From: JBGOUJ01 sp041477005
GTDB lineage: Bacteria > Acidobacteriota > Terriglobia > Bryobacterales > JACQDG01
Assembly (NCBI GenBank): GCA_041477005.1
Contig: JBGOUJ010000026.1
Location: forward strand, 1 to 26,993
DNA: 26,993 nt
Reading direction: 5' to 3'
The translations under genes and the position numbers were made by a program. The stretch's first letter is position 1, and each line of letters begins with the position of its first letter. This document shows positions 1 to 7,848 of this stretch, one piece after another. The notes beneath the pieces are model-generated. The model was not told the origin of the DNA, did no database searches, and was given only the letters and a program-made list of their open reading frames with translations.

Positions 1-2597
1 CCCATCCAGCGCCCGGGGATATTGGCGCGCTGGTTGCCGAACACGGTCATCGCCGGGCCTTCAGAAATTGCCGTGGATCCCACCACCGCGCCCGTGTTGG
101 CATTGACCAGCTCGATCAGGGGCTGCGGATTGCCCGTCGGCGTCGCCGTGGCGCTGGCCTGCTGCGGCGTGCTGAGCTGGACATAGTTGGTCGCGTCCAC
201 GGGCGCCACGGCCGATACGTTGCGCAGTGTCGTGGGCGTTACCGCTGTGGGAGCGCCACCGCCGGCGCCACCGCCGGGGAGAAAGCCCGGAAGGCCGGGA
301 AGGCCACCACCAGCCCCACCGCCAGCTCCGCCACCCCCAGCGCCGCCACCCGCCGCGCCACCACCCGCCGCGCCACCGCCGCCGGGGGGCGTCAGGATGG
401 TCGTGCCTCCGGCAAACCCACCGGTCGGCACCAGCGTGGCATTCAGGATGGCGCGATTGGCCAGGAAATACCGCCCTTGCGGTCCGGCGCCAACCGCCCC
501 GTAGTAACTGGTGATCGGCGTCGACATGACCGTGCGGGCCAGAACGTAATCGTCGGCCAGCGAGTCGTACAAATAGGCTGTGCCGGTGCCCGCCAGCAGC
601 ATGATCAGGCTGTTGTCGGGAGTGGAGATCATGCTGACCGGCATCGGAATGTTGAGCGTACCGATGGCGTTCGAAAGGGGCCGCGGCAAGACCACCTTCC
701 CGGAGCTGCTCCACAACTGCCCCGTCTGCCCGGCGGCGGTGCTCGTCGACGCCGAGGCGAAAATCTGCAGCCCGAAGATCGCCTGGGCCAGGACACGCGG
801 CGTCGACGGGCCAGCGGCAGTCGTGAAAGGCGCAGGCGGAAAGGCGATACGGTCGTACTCCTTGCCGGCGTCCAGATCGACCATGCTGATCCACTCGCCC
901 CCCGTATTGGCTACATAGAGCGTCCGACCATCGTTTCCGAAGGCCATCGAATGTGGAAACTGACCCACGTCGATCGGATTTTGCAACGCCTGCTTCTGGA
1001 TGTCGAACACTTCGATCCGGTTCAGGCCCGAGTTGGCGATGTAGACTTTCTGCCGGGAGTTGTCCACCAGCAGGTCCATCAGCCCTTCGGTGGCGGCGCT
1101 ACTGGTTTCGATCGGCACGGCCAGAGACCGAGTCTCGGTGTTCTGCCAATTCTGGTAAACGTTGACGACCGGTGGAATGTTGATGGCATCGGACGATGTA
1201 AGCTGTACCTGCGTGGCGGTCGAGCCAAGCCGGCGGACCGTCGAGGCATTCATCGCGAGCCGCAGGTTGCCCGGCGCCTGGGCGTCCGCCTGCGCCTGGA
1301 GGCCGCTGGCGGCGGCCACCGCATTGACGCTGTACCGCAGCGTGCCGCGGCCGGCATTATTGATGCGGAGCGACTGGGTGGCGCCGGAGCGGTCGCACTG
1401 GCTGGCTGTCAGCCGCACCGCGGTCGTGGCCGGCATCAGGATCGGGAAGGTGTTCAGCGATCCGATCGGCAGAATCAGCAAACCCGAATCGGAAACGGCA
1501 TACACATTGCTGCCGTCCGAGCTCGAGACCATCTTGCCCAGAATGTTCTCCGGCAACTGGATGCCCATCCGGATGCCCAGGTTCTTGGGACTCGATACCA
1601 GCAGAGTCGTGGAGTTTGGCGGCGGCTGCGGAAGCACGTTCGGAGCGACGTTGAACGCGGTGTAAAGAGTCGAGCCGTCGGGGGAAAAGACGCCGCCCCC
1701 GACGTTCTGGAACAGGCTGAAGTTGGTCCCTGCCGGGAACGGAAACGGCGAGTTGTTGACGCTCTGCTGGGCGAGCACGTTCAGGGTGGCGGTGTCGAAC
1801 AGCGTCAATCCCGCCATGAATCGTGATCCGTCGGGCGAGACCGAAAGCACCGTGGAAAGGCCCGTCACGGTTCGCTGGCGCAGCACCTGGGCCGACGCCG
1901 GTGAGTAGACAAACACCACCGTGCTGTTCGCGGTCGGCGTGTTCACGCCGATGATGAGCTTGGCGTCGGGTGTGGCTTGCAGCCGCCCGCGGAACGAAAG
2001 GTAGGTGTGGCCGGGCGTCGGGGTAGCCGGCGGCGCGGTGGGCGGCGCCGGCGGCAGGTTCACCGACGTGAGCTGGTCGCCCGTTCCGCTGGCATTGGGG
2101 TCGAAGACGATCAGGGTGTCCGTGCGGGCGGTGGCCGCTCCTCGGCCGAGCGTGGTGATCACTACCTTCCCGTCCGCCCCAACCGCCACGCCCTCCGGCT
2201 GGGCCGGCAGCGCCACCGTGCGCACCACCGCGTTCTGGTCGAGACCGATCACGCTCAGCGTCGAGCTGCCGAAATTGGTTACGTAGAGAGACTTCCCGTC
2301 GGGCGAGATCGCGCCGCTCACGGGCTGCAAGTCGACCTTGATCGGCGGCAGAAAACGCCGGCCTGAAATGGAATATACATCTATGGCGTTGGTGTTGTAG
2401 TCGACCAGGTAGATCTGGTTGCGGCGCTCATCGAGCACCAAGTCGAGCGGCCCGCCGTTGATGGGGACGCGCGTGCCGAAGGTGGCTGCCTGGAGGACAG
2501 TGGGCAGTAAGCAGATGGCAGTGGGCAGAACGCGGCGGGCAGCAGCCAGCAAACGCCTTCGCATCACCCCCTGCCCACTGTTCAATGCTTTTCTCAT
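1..2597 (-). CDS. Secreted YVTN beta-propeller protein, second of two tandem paralogues (3' end outside window)
   Basis: The frame is open from 2597 to the left edge and reads MRKALNSGQGVMRRRLLAAARRVLP and onward, so about 865 residues are present and the C-terminus is missing. It aligns along its whole visible length with the upstream neighbour: the same YVTN propeller blades (LYVTNFGSSTLSVI near residue 90), the same central Ig/BACON-like stretch (ILMPATTAVRLTAS) and the same second propeller (VYIANSGLNRIEVFD). By homology the missing end should carry the TIGR03437-type domain. The start ATG overlaps the neighbour's TGA (ATGA), which implies translational coupling; an in-frame ATG at 2564 is the alternative. 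The signal peptide core (LPTAICLLPTVLQA) is encoded by a heptamer repeat array. It differs from its paralogue by a long Gly/Ala-rich linker encoded at about 258-400. The role is unknown; an extracellular or surface-attached protein is inferred. Confidence 0.85.
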   Translation of the reverse strand, partial: MRKALNSGQGVMRRRLLAAARRVLPTAICLLPTVLQAATFGTRVPINGGPLDLVLDERRNQIYLVDYNTNAIDVYSISGRRFLPPIKVDLQPVSGAISPDGKSLYVTNFGSSTLSVIGLDQNAVVRTVALPAQPEGVAVGADGKVVITTLGRGAATARTDTLIVFDPNASGTGDQLTSVNLPPAPPTAPPATPTPGHTYLSFRGRLQATPDAKLIIGVNTPTANSTVVFVYSPASAQVLRQRTVTGLSTVLSVSPDGSRFMAGLTLFDTATLNVLAQQSVNNSPFPFPAGTNFSLFQNVGGGVFSPDGSTLYTAFNVAPNVLPQPPPNSTTLLVSSPKNLGIRMGIQLPENILGKMVSSSDGSNVYAVSDSGLLILPIGSLNTFPILMPATTAVRLTASQCDRSGATQSLRINNAGRGTLRYSVNAVAAASGLQAQADAQAPGNLRLAMNASTVRRLGSTATQVQLTSSDAINIPPVVNVYQNWQNTETRSLAVPIETSSAATEGLMDLLVDNSRQKVYIANSGLNRIEVFDIQKQALQNPIDVGQFPHSMAFGNDGRTLYVANTGGEWISMVDLDAGKEYDRIAFPPAPFTTAAGPSTPRVLAQAIFGLQIFASASTSTAAGQTGQLWSSSGKVVLPRPLSNAIGTLNIPMPVSMISTPDNSLIMLLAGTGTAYLYDSLADDYVLARTVMSTPITSYYGAVGAGPQGRYFLANRAILNATLVPTGGFAGGTTILTPPGGGGAAGGGAAGGGAGGGGAGGGAGGGLPGLPGFLPGGGAGGGAPTAVTPTTLRNVSAVAPVDATNYVQLSTPQQASATATPTGNPQPLIELVNANTGAVVGSTAISEGPAMTVFGNQRANIPGRWM
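258..400 (-). repeat. Gly/Ala-rich linker encoded by GC-rich short tandem repeats
   Basis: On the plus strand this stretch is a run of imperfect CCACCGCC/CCGCCACC-like units. Read in the minus-strand frame it encodes alternating GGGG, GGGAGG and GGGAAGG segments, followed by LPGLPGFLPGGGAGGG. The paralogue at the equivalent place has only a short segment (GIFTGTGAGGSVGQG), so the linker is an expansion specific to this copy. Units of this kind are prone to slippage, so length may vary between strains; that is inference. Confidence 0.8.
2498..2580 (+). repeat. Heptamer array (CAGNNNN type) with an inverted copy, inside the start of the second propeller gene
   Basis: From 2498 to 2553 the plus strand divides into eight consecutive 7-mers: CAGTGGG, CAGTAAG, CAGATGG, CAGTGGG, CAGAACG, CGGCGGG, CAGCAGC and CAGCAAA. 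Seven of the eight begin with CAG. An inverted copy of the leading unit, CTGCCCACTG, lies at 2571-2580, so the array could fold back on itself. Read on the minus strand the array encodes LLAAARRVLPTAICLLPTVL, the hydrophobic part of the signal peptide of the overlapping gene. Confidence 0.8.
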
Positions 2598-5500
2598 CTC
2601 ACACTCGTGACCGGCGCCAGCGGGCCGGTAGCGGGGCTTTGGGCGCCCGCTACGCTCACCACGACCGGGAGGTTGTCGCCGGTCACCGCATTGGCCGGAA
2701 CCTGGAAGTTGATCTGGTTGAGGCCGATGAATCCGGGCGTAAAGCCGCTCCACAGGACCTGCATTTCCGTCCTGGGTTGAGAGGGATTGCCGATGAAGAC
2801 GCGCGCCGGCACGGTAGTAACCAGCGGGCTCACCGGCGCGGGCTGGCCCGCCCCAAGCTGCTGGCCGGCGCCGGCGGGGATGCCGGTGCCGTAAAGCACC
2901 AGGACCTCGCCGCGCTGGGCGGGGCTGGAGCGCGTCACCAGGCTCATATCCAGGCCGTGAAACAGCGCCGCCAGGTTACCCTGGACGGCGAAAACGCCCG
3001 GCGAGCTGATGGACACGTTCACCAACGCCAGTGGGCTATCGAAGCCGGTCACCAGCGAGTGAATCGCCACGGCAGTGGTTCCCGGCATCGCGTCTGGCGG
3101 CAACTGCGCGTTGATCTGGCCCGGCGAGGTGCTCAGCAGCGGCAGCGTGGCGTCGTTGAAGGTGACGCACAAGCCACCCAGCACGGTCGGCAGCGGCAGA
3201 TCGCTGGCCGCGGCGTTATCCCCCAGATTCTTGCCGAAGATCGAGATCAGCGAGCCGGGTGAAATGGACGCGCTGAAGGTGGCCCCGTTGACCACGCCGC
3301 CGTTGTTTATGGCCGGCGCGTCGGTGGCGGCTGTCGCCGGTTGCAACGAAACGACGCTCAAGCCGCTGATGGTGAGAAGAAAGGCGTGCGAGCCGGCGGC
3401 GTCCACCCCCATCAGCCTGGCGCTGACGTTGGCGCGGGCGGCGCCGAACACCTGGGTGGCCGGCCCTTCCGGCGCCGCCACCGTCAGCAGCCGCGCCTGG
3501 TTGTTGACGTTGACCACTTCCACCAGCGGCCGCGGGTCGCCCACCGGGGTGGTGGTGGCGTTGGTCTGGGGCGGGATCGTAAAGCGGGCGTAAGTGTTCG
3601 CGTCGATCGCCGCCACGGCCGGCTGGTGCCGCAGCCCTTGACCCACCGAACCGCCCGCCCCGGTGCCCGTGAAGATGCCGGCCACCGGTACCAGCGTCGA
3701 GTTGAGGATCGCCCGGTTGGTCAGGTAGTATTGCCCGCCCGGGCCGGCCGACATCGGCCCGAAGAAACTGTCGATGGGCGGCGGCGTGCTGATCACCGTC
3801 GACGCGTTGACCCAGCTATCGCTGACCGAGTCATAGCGATAGGCCACGCCGTTCGAGGCCAGCAGAGCAACCGCTTCGTGGCCCGGTGTCGAAACCATGT
3901 TCGCCGGCGTAGAGACCAACGCCGCTCCGGTCGTGCTGATCACCGGAATCGTGGCCTTGAGGATGGCCGTGTTGGCCTTCACCGACCAGAGCGAGTCGTT
4001 GGTGCCGGTGGCGATGGCGCCGGCGGATGTGATGATGCCGCCGGCGGTGCCGGCAAACTGCGGCCCGAAAATGCCCATTGCGATGGAATGGGGAAAGATC
4101 GGATTGGCGTTGAAATTAAACGGCGCCGGTGGAAAGACCACCTTCCCGACCGCTATCTGCGCGTCGAGATCGACGATGCTGATCCACTCGCCGCCGGCGT
4201 TGGCCACGTAGAGCTGCGAACCGTCGGAAGTCATGGCCATCGACCGCGGAAACTGGCCGACCTCGATGGGAGGGAGCATCTTCCGGTTGCGGAAATCATA
4301 GACCTCGATGCGGTTCAACCCCTGGTTGGCGATGTAAAGGCGCCCTCGCCGGTCATCGACTTGAAGATCCGTTAGCCCCGTCGTTCCGGCCGACGATGTC
4401 TCAATCGGAATCACCTCGCCCACCTGGCCGGCCGCCTCGTTGTTCTGGTAGACCTGGATGACCGGCGGAACATTGATCGCGTCGTTGGAGACCAGCGTGA
4501 TCGTGGTGACCGTACTGCCGGGCAGCCGGGAGGTGACCTGCGGGTTCAGAATGAAGCGAATCGTGGAAGGCGCCAGCCCGGATGTCGCCTGTGCCAGCAG
4601 CCCGGGCGCAGCGGTTCCGACCCCCGTCGGCTGCGAGAAGGTAAACGTGCCTTTGCCCTTGCCCAGGTTGTTGATCTTCAGCTCCGTCTGCACCAGGCCC
4701 TTGTTGCAGGCGTTGATGGAAAGGCGCACGACGGTCGTTTCGGGCATCAGGATCGGGTAATCGAAGACGTGTCCGACCGGCAACATAAGCACGCCGGAGT
4801 CGGACAGTGCATAGGCGGTCTGGCCGTCGGAGGTCGCGACGATTTTCCCGAGGATGTTTTCCGGCAACCGCAGCCCGAGATTGATGCCCAGGTTACGAGG
4901 ATTGGAGACCAGCAAGGTGGCAGCGTTGGGCTTCGGCTGAGGAAGTGCGAAGGCGGCAACGTTGAAGGCGCTGTAAAGGGTATTGCCGTCCGCGGAGAAC
5001 ACACTGCCCCCGACGTTCTGCTGCGCGTTGAAGGTTCCAGGCAACGGGAAGGGCGCGTTGACGGAGCTGCTGGTGGCCAGCACGTTTAGCGTGGATGTCT
5101 CGAGCAAGCGCAGCCCCGCCATGAAGTGCGACCCATCGGGCGAGACCGACAGGACACTCGAAAGCCCGGGCGTCTGGCGCGCTTGCAGCACCGTGCCGGA
5201 GGCGGCCTCGTAAACGAACACCACCGTCGAGTTGCCGGTGGGGGTGTTCACGCCGATGACGAAGCGCCCGTCCGGGCTGGCCTGCAGCCGGCCGCGAAAC
5301 GCCAGAAACGGGCGGGCGGCGATAAAGCCCGCCAGGCGCGGATCCTGCGGCGCCGGCGGCGGCACCGGCACGGCCGTGAGCTGGGCTGGCCCGGTCTGCG
5401 TGGGATCGAACACCAGCAGCGTATTGACCGGGCTGGTGGCGGACCCCGTGCCGAGCGTGGTGATCAGCACCCGGCCGTCGAAGCCGACGGCCACGCCCTC

Positions 5501-5857
5501 CGGCGGCGCCGTCAACGAGATCGTACTCGCCACCTGCAATTGCCCCAGATCGATGACGTTCAGGGTCGAGCTGGCGAAATTGGTGACGTAGAGGAACTTC
5601 CCGTCCGGCGACATCGCCGCGGAGACCGGCTGCTGCCCCACCCCCACCGGCGGCAGGAACCGCCGGTCCGGGATCGAATAGATATCGATGCGGTTGTTGG
5701 CGTTGTTGACCAGGTAGAGGCGCTGTCGCCCTTCGTCGAGCACAAGATCCTGCAAGCTTCCCGGGACAGGAATGGGCGTGCCAAACGTGGCGCCTGTCTG
5801 CCCGGCGGCCCCCAGGCAGGCCAGGACACCGAGAACGATTAGCCGGATCTTTGTCAC
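2594..5857 (-). CDS. Secreted YVTN beta-propeller protein with Solibacter-type C-terminal domain (TIGR03437-like)
   Basis: A 1087-residue protein using the GTG at 5857, chosen because AGGA lies about 7 bases upstream and a clean signal peptide follows (VTKIRLIVLGVLACLGAAGQ). The open frame reaches 5914, but the extra 19 residues overlap the putative promoter. Order of parts: a first propeller with YVTN repeats (residues ~35-330, FLYVTNFASSTLNVIDL near 89-104); an Ig/BACON-like segment (~370-490); a second propeller (~495-760, LYIANQGLNRIEVYDF); and a C-terminal domain of about 235 residues with NGATFSASISPGSLISIFGKN, SPGQINAQLP and GLNQINFQVP. That domain is characteristic of Solibacter-type Acidobacteria and is the main taxonomic clue. 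It is the first gene of a two-gene operon with its paralogue. Extracellular location follows from the signal peptide; substrate and role are unknown. Confidence 0.9.
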   Translation of the reverse strand: MTKIRLIVLGVLACLGAAGQTGATFGTPIPVPGSLQDLVLDEGRQRLYLVNNANNRIDIYSIPDRRFLPPVGVGQQPVSAAMSPDGKFLYVTNFASSTLNVIDLGQLQVASTISLTAPPEGVAVGFDGRVLITTLGTGSATSPVNTLLVFDPTQTGPAQLTAVPVPPPAPQDPRLAGFIAARPFLAFRGRLQASPDGRFVIGVNTPTGNSTVVFVYEAASGTVLQARQTPGLSSVLSVSPDGSHFMAGLRLLETSTLNVLATSSSVNAPFPLPGTFNAQQNVGGSVFSADGNTLYSAFNVAAFALPQPKPNAATLLVSNPRNLGINLGLRLPENILGKIVATSDGQTAYALSDSGVLMLPVGHVFDYPILMPETTVVRLSINACNKGLVQTELKINNLGKGKGTFTFSQPTGVGTAAPGLLAQATSGLAPSTIRFILNPQVTSRLPGSTVTTITLVSNDAINVPPVIQVYQNNEAAGQVGEVIPIETSSAGTTGLTDLQVDDRRGRLYIANQGLNRIEVYDFRNRKMLPPIEVGQFPRSMAMTSDGSQLYVANAGGEWISIVDLDAQIAVGKVVFPPAPFNFNANPIFPHSIAMGIFGPQFAGTAGGIITSAGAIATGTNDSLWSVKANTAILKATIPVISTTGAALVSTPANMVSTPGHEAVALLASNGVAYRYDSVSDSWVNASTVISTPPPIDSFFGPMSAGPGGQYYLTNRAILNSTLVPVAGIFTGTGAGGSVGQGLRHQPAVAAIDANTYARFTIPPQTNATTTPVGDPRPLVEVVNVNNQARLLTVAAPEGPATQVFGAARANVSARLMGVDAAGSHAFLLTISGLSVVSLQPATAATDAPAINNGGVVNGATFSASISPGSLISIFGKNLGDNAAASDLPLPTVLGGLCVTFNDATLPLLSTSPGQINAQLPPDAMPGTTAVAIHSLVTGFDSPLALVNVSISSPGVFAVQGNLAALFHGLDMSLVTRSSPAQRGEVLVLYGTGIPAGAGQQLGAGQPAPVSPLVTTVPARVFIGNPSQPRTEMQVLWSGFTPGFIGLNQINFQVPANAVTGDNLPVVVSVAGAQSPATGPLAPVTSVR

Positions 5858-5886
5858 CCTCAATTCCTGTTGCTCTTTCAACACAT

Positions 5887-5916
5887 ACCATAAAAAAAAG
5901 TTGCTGCCGGGCACAA
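5887..5916 (-). promoter_or_regulatory. Possible sigma-70 promoter for the propeller-gene pair
   Basis: On the minus strand TTGTGC (5916-5911) is followed after 18 bases by TATGGT (5892-5887), 30 bases before the GTG start. The spacer contains an eight-T run. The match is moderate and this is the only upstream candidate I found, so the call is tentative. Confidence 0.35.
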
Positions 5917-5963
5917 CATTCGGCCCCGGGCGGGGTTTTGAAGGCGTACTGAAGGCCGTACCG

Positions 5964-5992
5964 TTGACAGATTGGTAGGGGATCGCTATGCT
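5964..5992 (+). promoter_or_regulatory. Strong sigma-70 promoter for the DUF192-Tad operon
   Basis: TTGACA (5964-5969) and TATGCT (5987-5992) are separated by exactly 17 bases. The -35 is perfect and the -10 differs from TATAAT at two positions. Transcription would start near 5999 and leave a leader of about 115 bases before the first gene. No competing promoter of this quality was seen inside the Tad gene run, so it is the likely main promoter of the pilus operon. It is divergent from the propeller-gene promoter. Confidence 0.65.
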
Positions 5993-5994
5993 CC

Positions 5995-6108
5995 GAGGGC
6001 GGGGCGGCCCTCACAACGCCGCACGCCGTCGCGGCCGTAGCCCGTCGTACCCCCCTGACGGCCGGCGCTGGGGCGGCGGTTGTTAGCGGGTCCGCGTCAC
6101 AGCGACGC
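5995..6108 (+). other. GC-rich leader with two small hairpins before the DUF192 gene
   Basis: GAGGGC (5995-6000) pairs with GCCCTC (6007-6012) right at the predicted transcription start. GCGTC (6094-6098) pairs with GACGC (6104-6108) about 9 bases before the TTG start codon. No Shine-Dalgarno sequence is visible in front of that start. The second hairpin could limit ribosome access. No known riboswitch was recognised. Confidence 0.35.
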
Positions 6109-6116
6109 CACGCCAA

Positions 6117-6473
6117 TTGAAAAGGGTGCTGATTCGAAATAGTACTAGGGGCTGCTTACTAGGCGATGCCATCGACCGGGCCAATACCAGTAAGACTCGC
6201 CGCGAAGGATTACTCAAGAGGCCCGGATTGCGGAAGGGCGAAGGCCTCTGGATCCTGCCCTGCGAGGCGATTCACACCTTCTTCATGAAATTTGACATTG
6301 ATGTCCTGTTTCTCGACAAGAAGAGGCGGGTGGTGAAGGCCGTCCGCCGCTTGCGTCCCTGGCGGCTGGCCGGAAGCTGGCGCGGGCGCAGCGTACTGGA
6401 ACTGCCCGCCGGGACGATCGAAGAGACCGGCACTCAGACCGGTGATGTGCTCGAGGTAATCGAGCAAGCCTAG
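6117..6473 (+). CDS. DUF192 (UPF0127) family protein
   Basis: 118 residues starting at TTG 6117 (MKRVLIRNSTRGCLLGDAIDRANTSKTRREGLLKRPGL); GTG 6126 is an alternative. The sequence follows the DUF192 pattern: an N-terminal 'N-x-T-R-G' strand, a 'R-x-GL(L/M)' segment, the central G-LWI-P--IHTFFMKFDIDVLFLD motif, and a C-terminal 'VLELPAGT' strand. The length is normal for the family; no signal peptide is visible. The function of DUF192 is not established. It sits 12 bases before the TPR gene and directly behind the strong promoter, so it is probably the first gene of the pilus transcript. A link to pilus assembly is only positional. Confidence 0.85.
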   Translation: MKRVLIRNSTRGCLLGDAIDRANTSKTRREGLLKRPGLRKGEGLWILPCEAIHTFFMKFDIDVLFLDKKRRVVKAVRRLRPWRLAGSWRGRSVLELPAGTIEETGTQTGDVLEVIEQA

Positions 6474-6485
6474 GATTCGAGAATC

Positions 6486-7535
6486 GTGAGCCGGAGATTG
6501 GCAATCGCGACCGCGCTGCTGGGCATGGCTGCATGGCCAGGATGTACACGGCGCACCACGACAACGACGTGGCCCGCACCGGCGCCCAAGCCGGGGGTGG
6601 TCGCCACCATGCGCCGTCAGATCCTCAACGCGGCCGATGCCGGTGAAGGCGATGCCGTGGCCAATCAGTTGCGCGGCCAGATGGCCTCCGAGCCGTCGGA
6701 CGTCTCCTTGCGCCTGGCGCTCGCCGCGCACTACGCAAAAATCGGCCTGCCGGAGCTGCAACTGGAGTTGCTGCGCGTGGCGGTGGAACGCTTCCCCGCG
6801 TCCCGCGAGGCCCGCCTGACGCTTGCCGAAGCGCTTCGGGCAGCTGGCCAGCCGCGCCAGGCTATCGAGTCGCTGCGGGACTTCGCGCAAGGCTACCCTG
6901 CCTCCGCCGACGCCGTGCTCCTGAACCGGCTGGGAGTCTGCTACGACGAGGCCGGCGACTGGAAATCGGGCGAGCAGGCCTACCGCCGCGCGCTCGATCT
7001 GTCGCCGCGGCTCGATTACCTGCACAACAACCTCGGCTACAACCTGCTCGAGCAGCAACGCCTGGCCGAGGCTGTGACGGAATTCCACCGGGCGCTGCGC
7101 ATCAATCCGGACTCGATGGTGGCGCGCAACAATCTCGGCGTGACCCTGGCCCGGCTGTCTTTGCGCGACCCCAACGTCCCCATCAACGACGCGCTGAAGC
7201 ACTTTGAAAACATCGTGGACGCTGCCACCGCGTACAACAACCTGGCGGCGGCCCTGATTGAGGAAAACCGGTACGAGCAGAGCCGGTGGCTGCTCGAAGC
7301 GGCCCTCGATTACAACCGCTCTCACGCTGCCGCTTTGGCCAACCTGCGGCTGGTTTCCGAGCTGGACGGCAAACCGGCGGAGTGGCATCTTCGCCCCAGG
7401 CGCCATTTCTGGAGCCGTTCGGCGGCCGCGCTGAAAAGAGTTTTCGCAAGTGAGCAACCGCTCCCCAACGGGCCCACAGAGCGCCCCAACCCGGATCGCG
7501 CCGCATCCGAGCCGGGGCGTCCACTGGCCCCGTAA
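6486..7535 (+). CDS. TPR-repeat protein, TadD-like pilus assembly factor
   Basis: 349 residues from GTG 6486. The N-terminus SRRLAIATALLGMAAWPGC is a signal sequence ending in a cysteine at residue 20; the lipobox (W-P-G-C) is poor, so lipoprotein status is uncertain. Several tetratricopeptide repeats follow from about residue 50 to 300, for example NRLGVCYDEAGDWKSGEQAYRRALDLSP, LHNNLGYNLLEQQRLAEAVTEFHRALRINP and AYNNLAAALIEENRYEQSRWLLEAAL. The last 60 residues are basic and proline-rich. In Tad systems TadD is a TPR lipoprotein needed for pilus biogenesis, probably helping the secretin. Its place just before the pilin gene supports that role, but TPR proteins are too generic for certainty. 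Confidence 0.75.
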   Translation: MSRRLAIATALLGMAAWPGCTRRTTTTTWPAPAPKPGVVATMRRQILNAADAGEGDAVANQLRGQMASEPSDVSLRLALAAHYAKIGLPELQLELLRVAVERFPASREARLTLAEALRAAGQPRQAIESLRDFAQGYPASADAVLLNRLGVCYDEAGDWKSGEQAYRRALDLSPRLDYLHNNLGYNLLEQQRLAEAVTEFHRALRINPDSMVARNNLGVTLARLSLRDPNVPINDALKHFENIVDAATAYNNLAAALIEENRYEQSRWLLEAALDYNRSHAAALANLRLVSELDGKPAEWHLRPRRHFWSRSAAALKRVFASEQPLPNGPTERPNPDRAASEPGRPLAP

Positions 7536-7552
7536 GGGAGCGGGGATCGAAA

Positions 7553-7557
7553 AGGAG
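7553..7557 (+). promoter_or_regulatory. Strong ribosome binding site of the pilin gene
   Basis: AGGAG, 6 bases ahead of ATG 7564; it fixes the pilin start and is one of the best Shine-Dalgarno sequences in the operon. Confidence 0.75.
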
Positions 7558-7563
7558 AACGTT

Positions 7564-7749
7564 ATGAAACGACTATTGGTGGCCTTCTTACGCGAGGAAT
7601 TGGGCCAGGATCTGGTCGAATACGCACTGGTCGTTGCCACGGTGGCCCTGGTGCTGATCACCGCCGTGAACAACCTTTCCCAAGGCATAGTGAGCCTGTA
7701 TCAGAGCATGACCGGCGATCTGGCCAGCATCGGCCAAACCGGGCAATAG
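7564..7749 (+). CDS. flp: Flp-type major pilin
   Basis: A 61-residue prepilin (MKRLLVAFLREELGQDLVEYALVVATVALVLITAVNNLSQGIVSLYQSM). Evidence is the class IVb/Flp processing site G|QDLVEY, with cleavage after Gly14, Glu at +5 and the Glu-Tyr pair of Flp pilins, followed by a ~20-residue hydrophobic helix and a short C-terminal tail. AGGAG (7553-7557) lies 6 bases before ATG 7564, a strong ribosome site that fits a major structural subunit; the longer frame from 7450 is rejected. The prepilin peptidase two genes downstream would cleave it. This is the only Flp pilin gene in the window. Confidence 0.93.
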   Translation: MKRLLVAFLREELGQDLVEYALVVATVALVLITAVNNLSQGIVSLYQSMTGDLASIGQTGQ

Positions 7750-7767
7750 GCGGTTCCTGCATGCCGG

Positions 7768-7795
7768 CTTGTAGCCTGTGGGTTGTAGCCTGTGG
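7768..7795 (+). repeat. Heptamer-pair repeat between the pilin and the membrane-protein gene
   Basis: The 7-mers CTTGTAG, CCTGTGG, GTTGTAG and CCTGTGG are consecutive, giving a 14-bp unit repeated twice. More degenerate GCAGGT/GAGCCGC-like units seem to continue to about 7845. It resembles the other boundary arrays in this window in unit length, but the base sequence is different. Confidence 0.65.
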
Positions 7796-7848
7796 TTACC
7801 GCAGGTGCGGGCCGAGCCAGACACCGCGAGCCGCAGGTCGCAAGTCCT

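Noticed and set aside
258..400. Repeat block considered as CRISPR
   Set aside because: Units are short and without spacers, and the region is coding.
477..1826. 449-residue frame on the plus strand
   Set aside because: Arg/Gly/His-rich, no domain, antisense to the propeller gene whose paralogue aligns in the minus frame; a GC-bias shadow.
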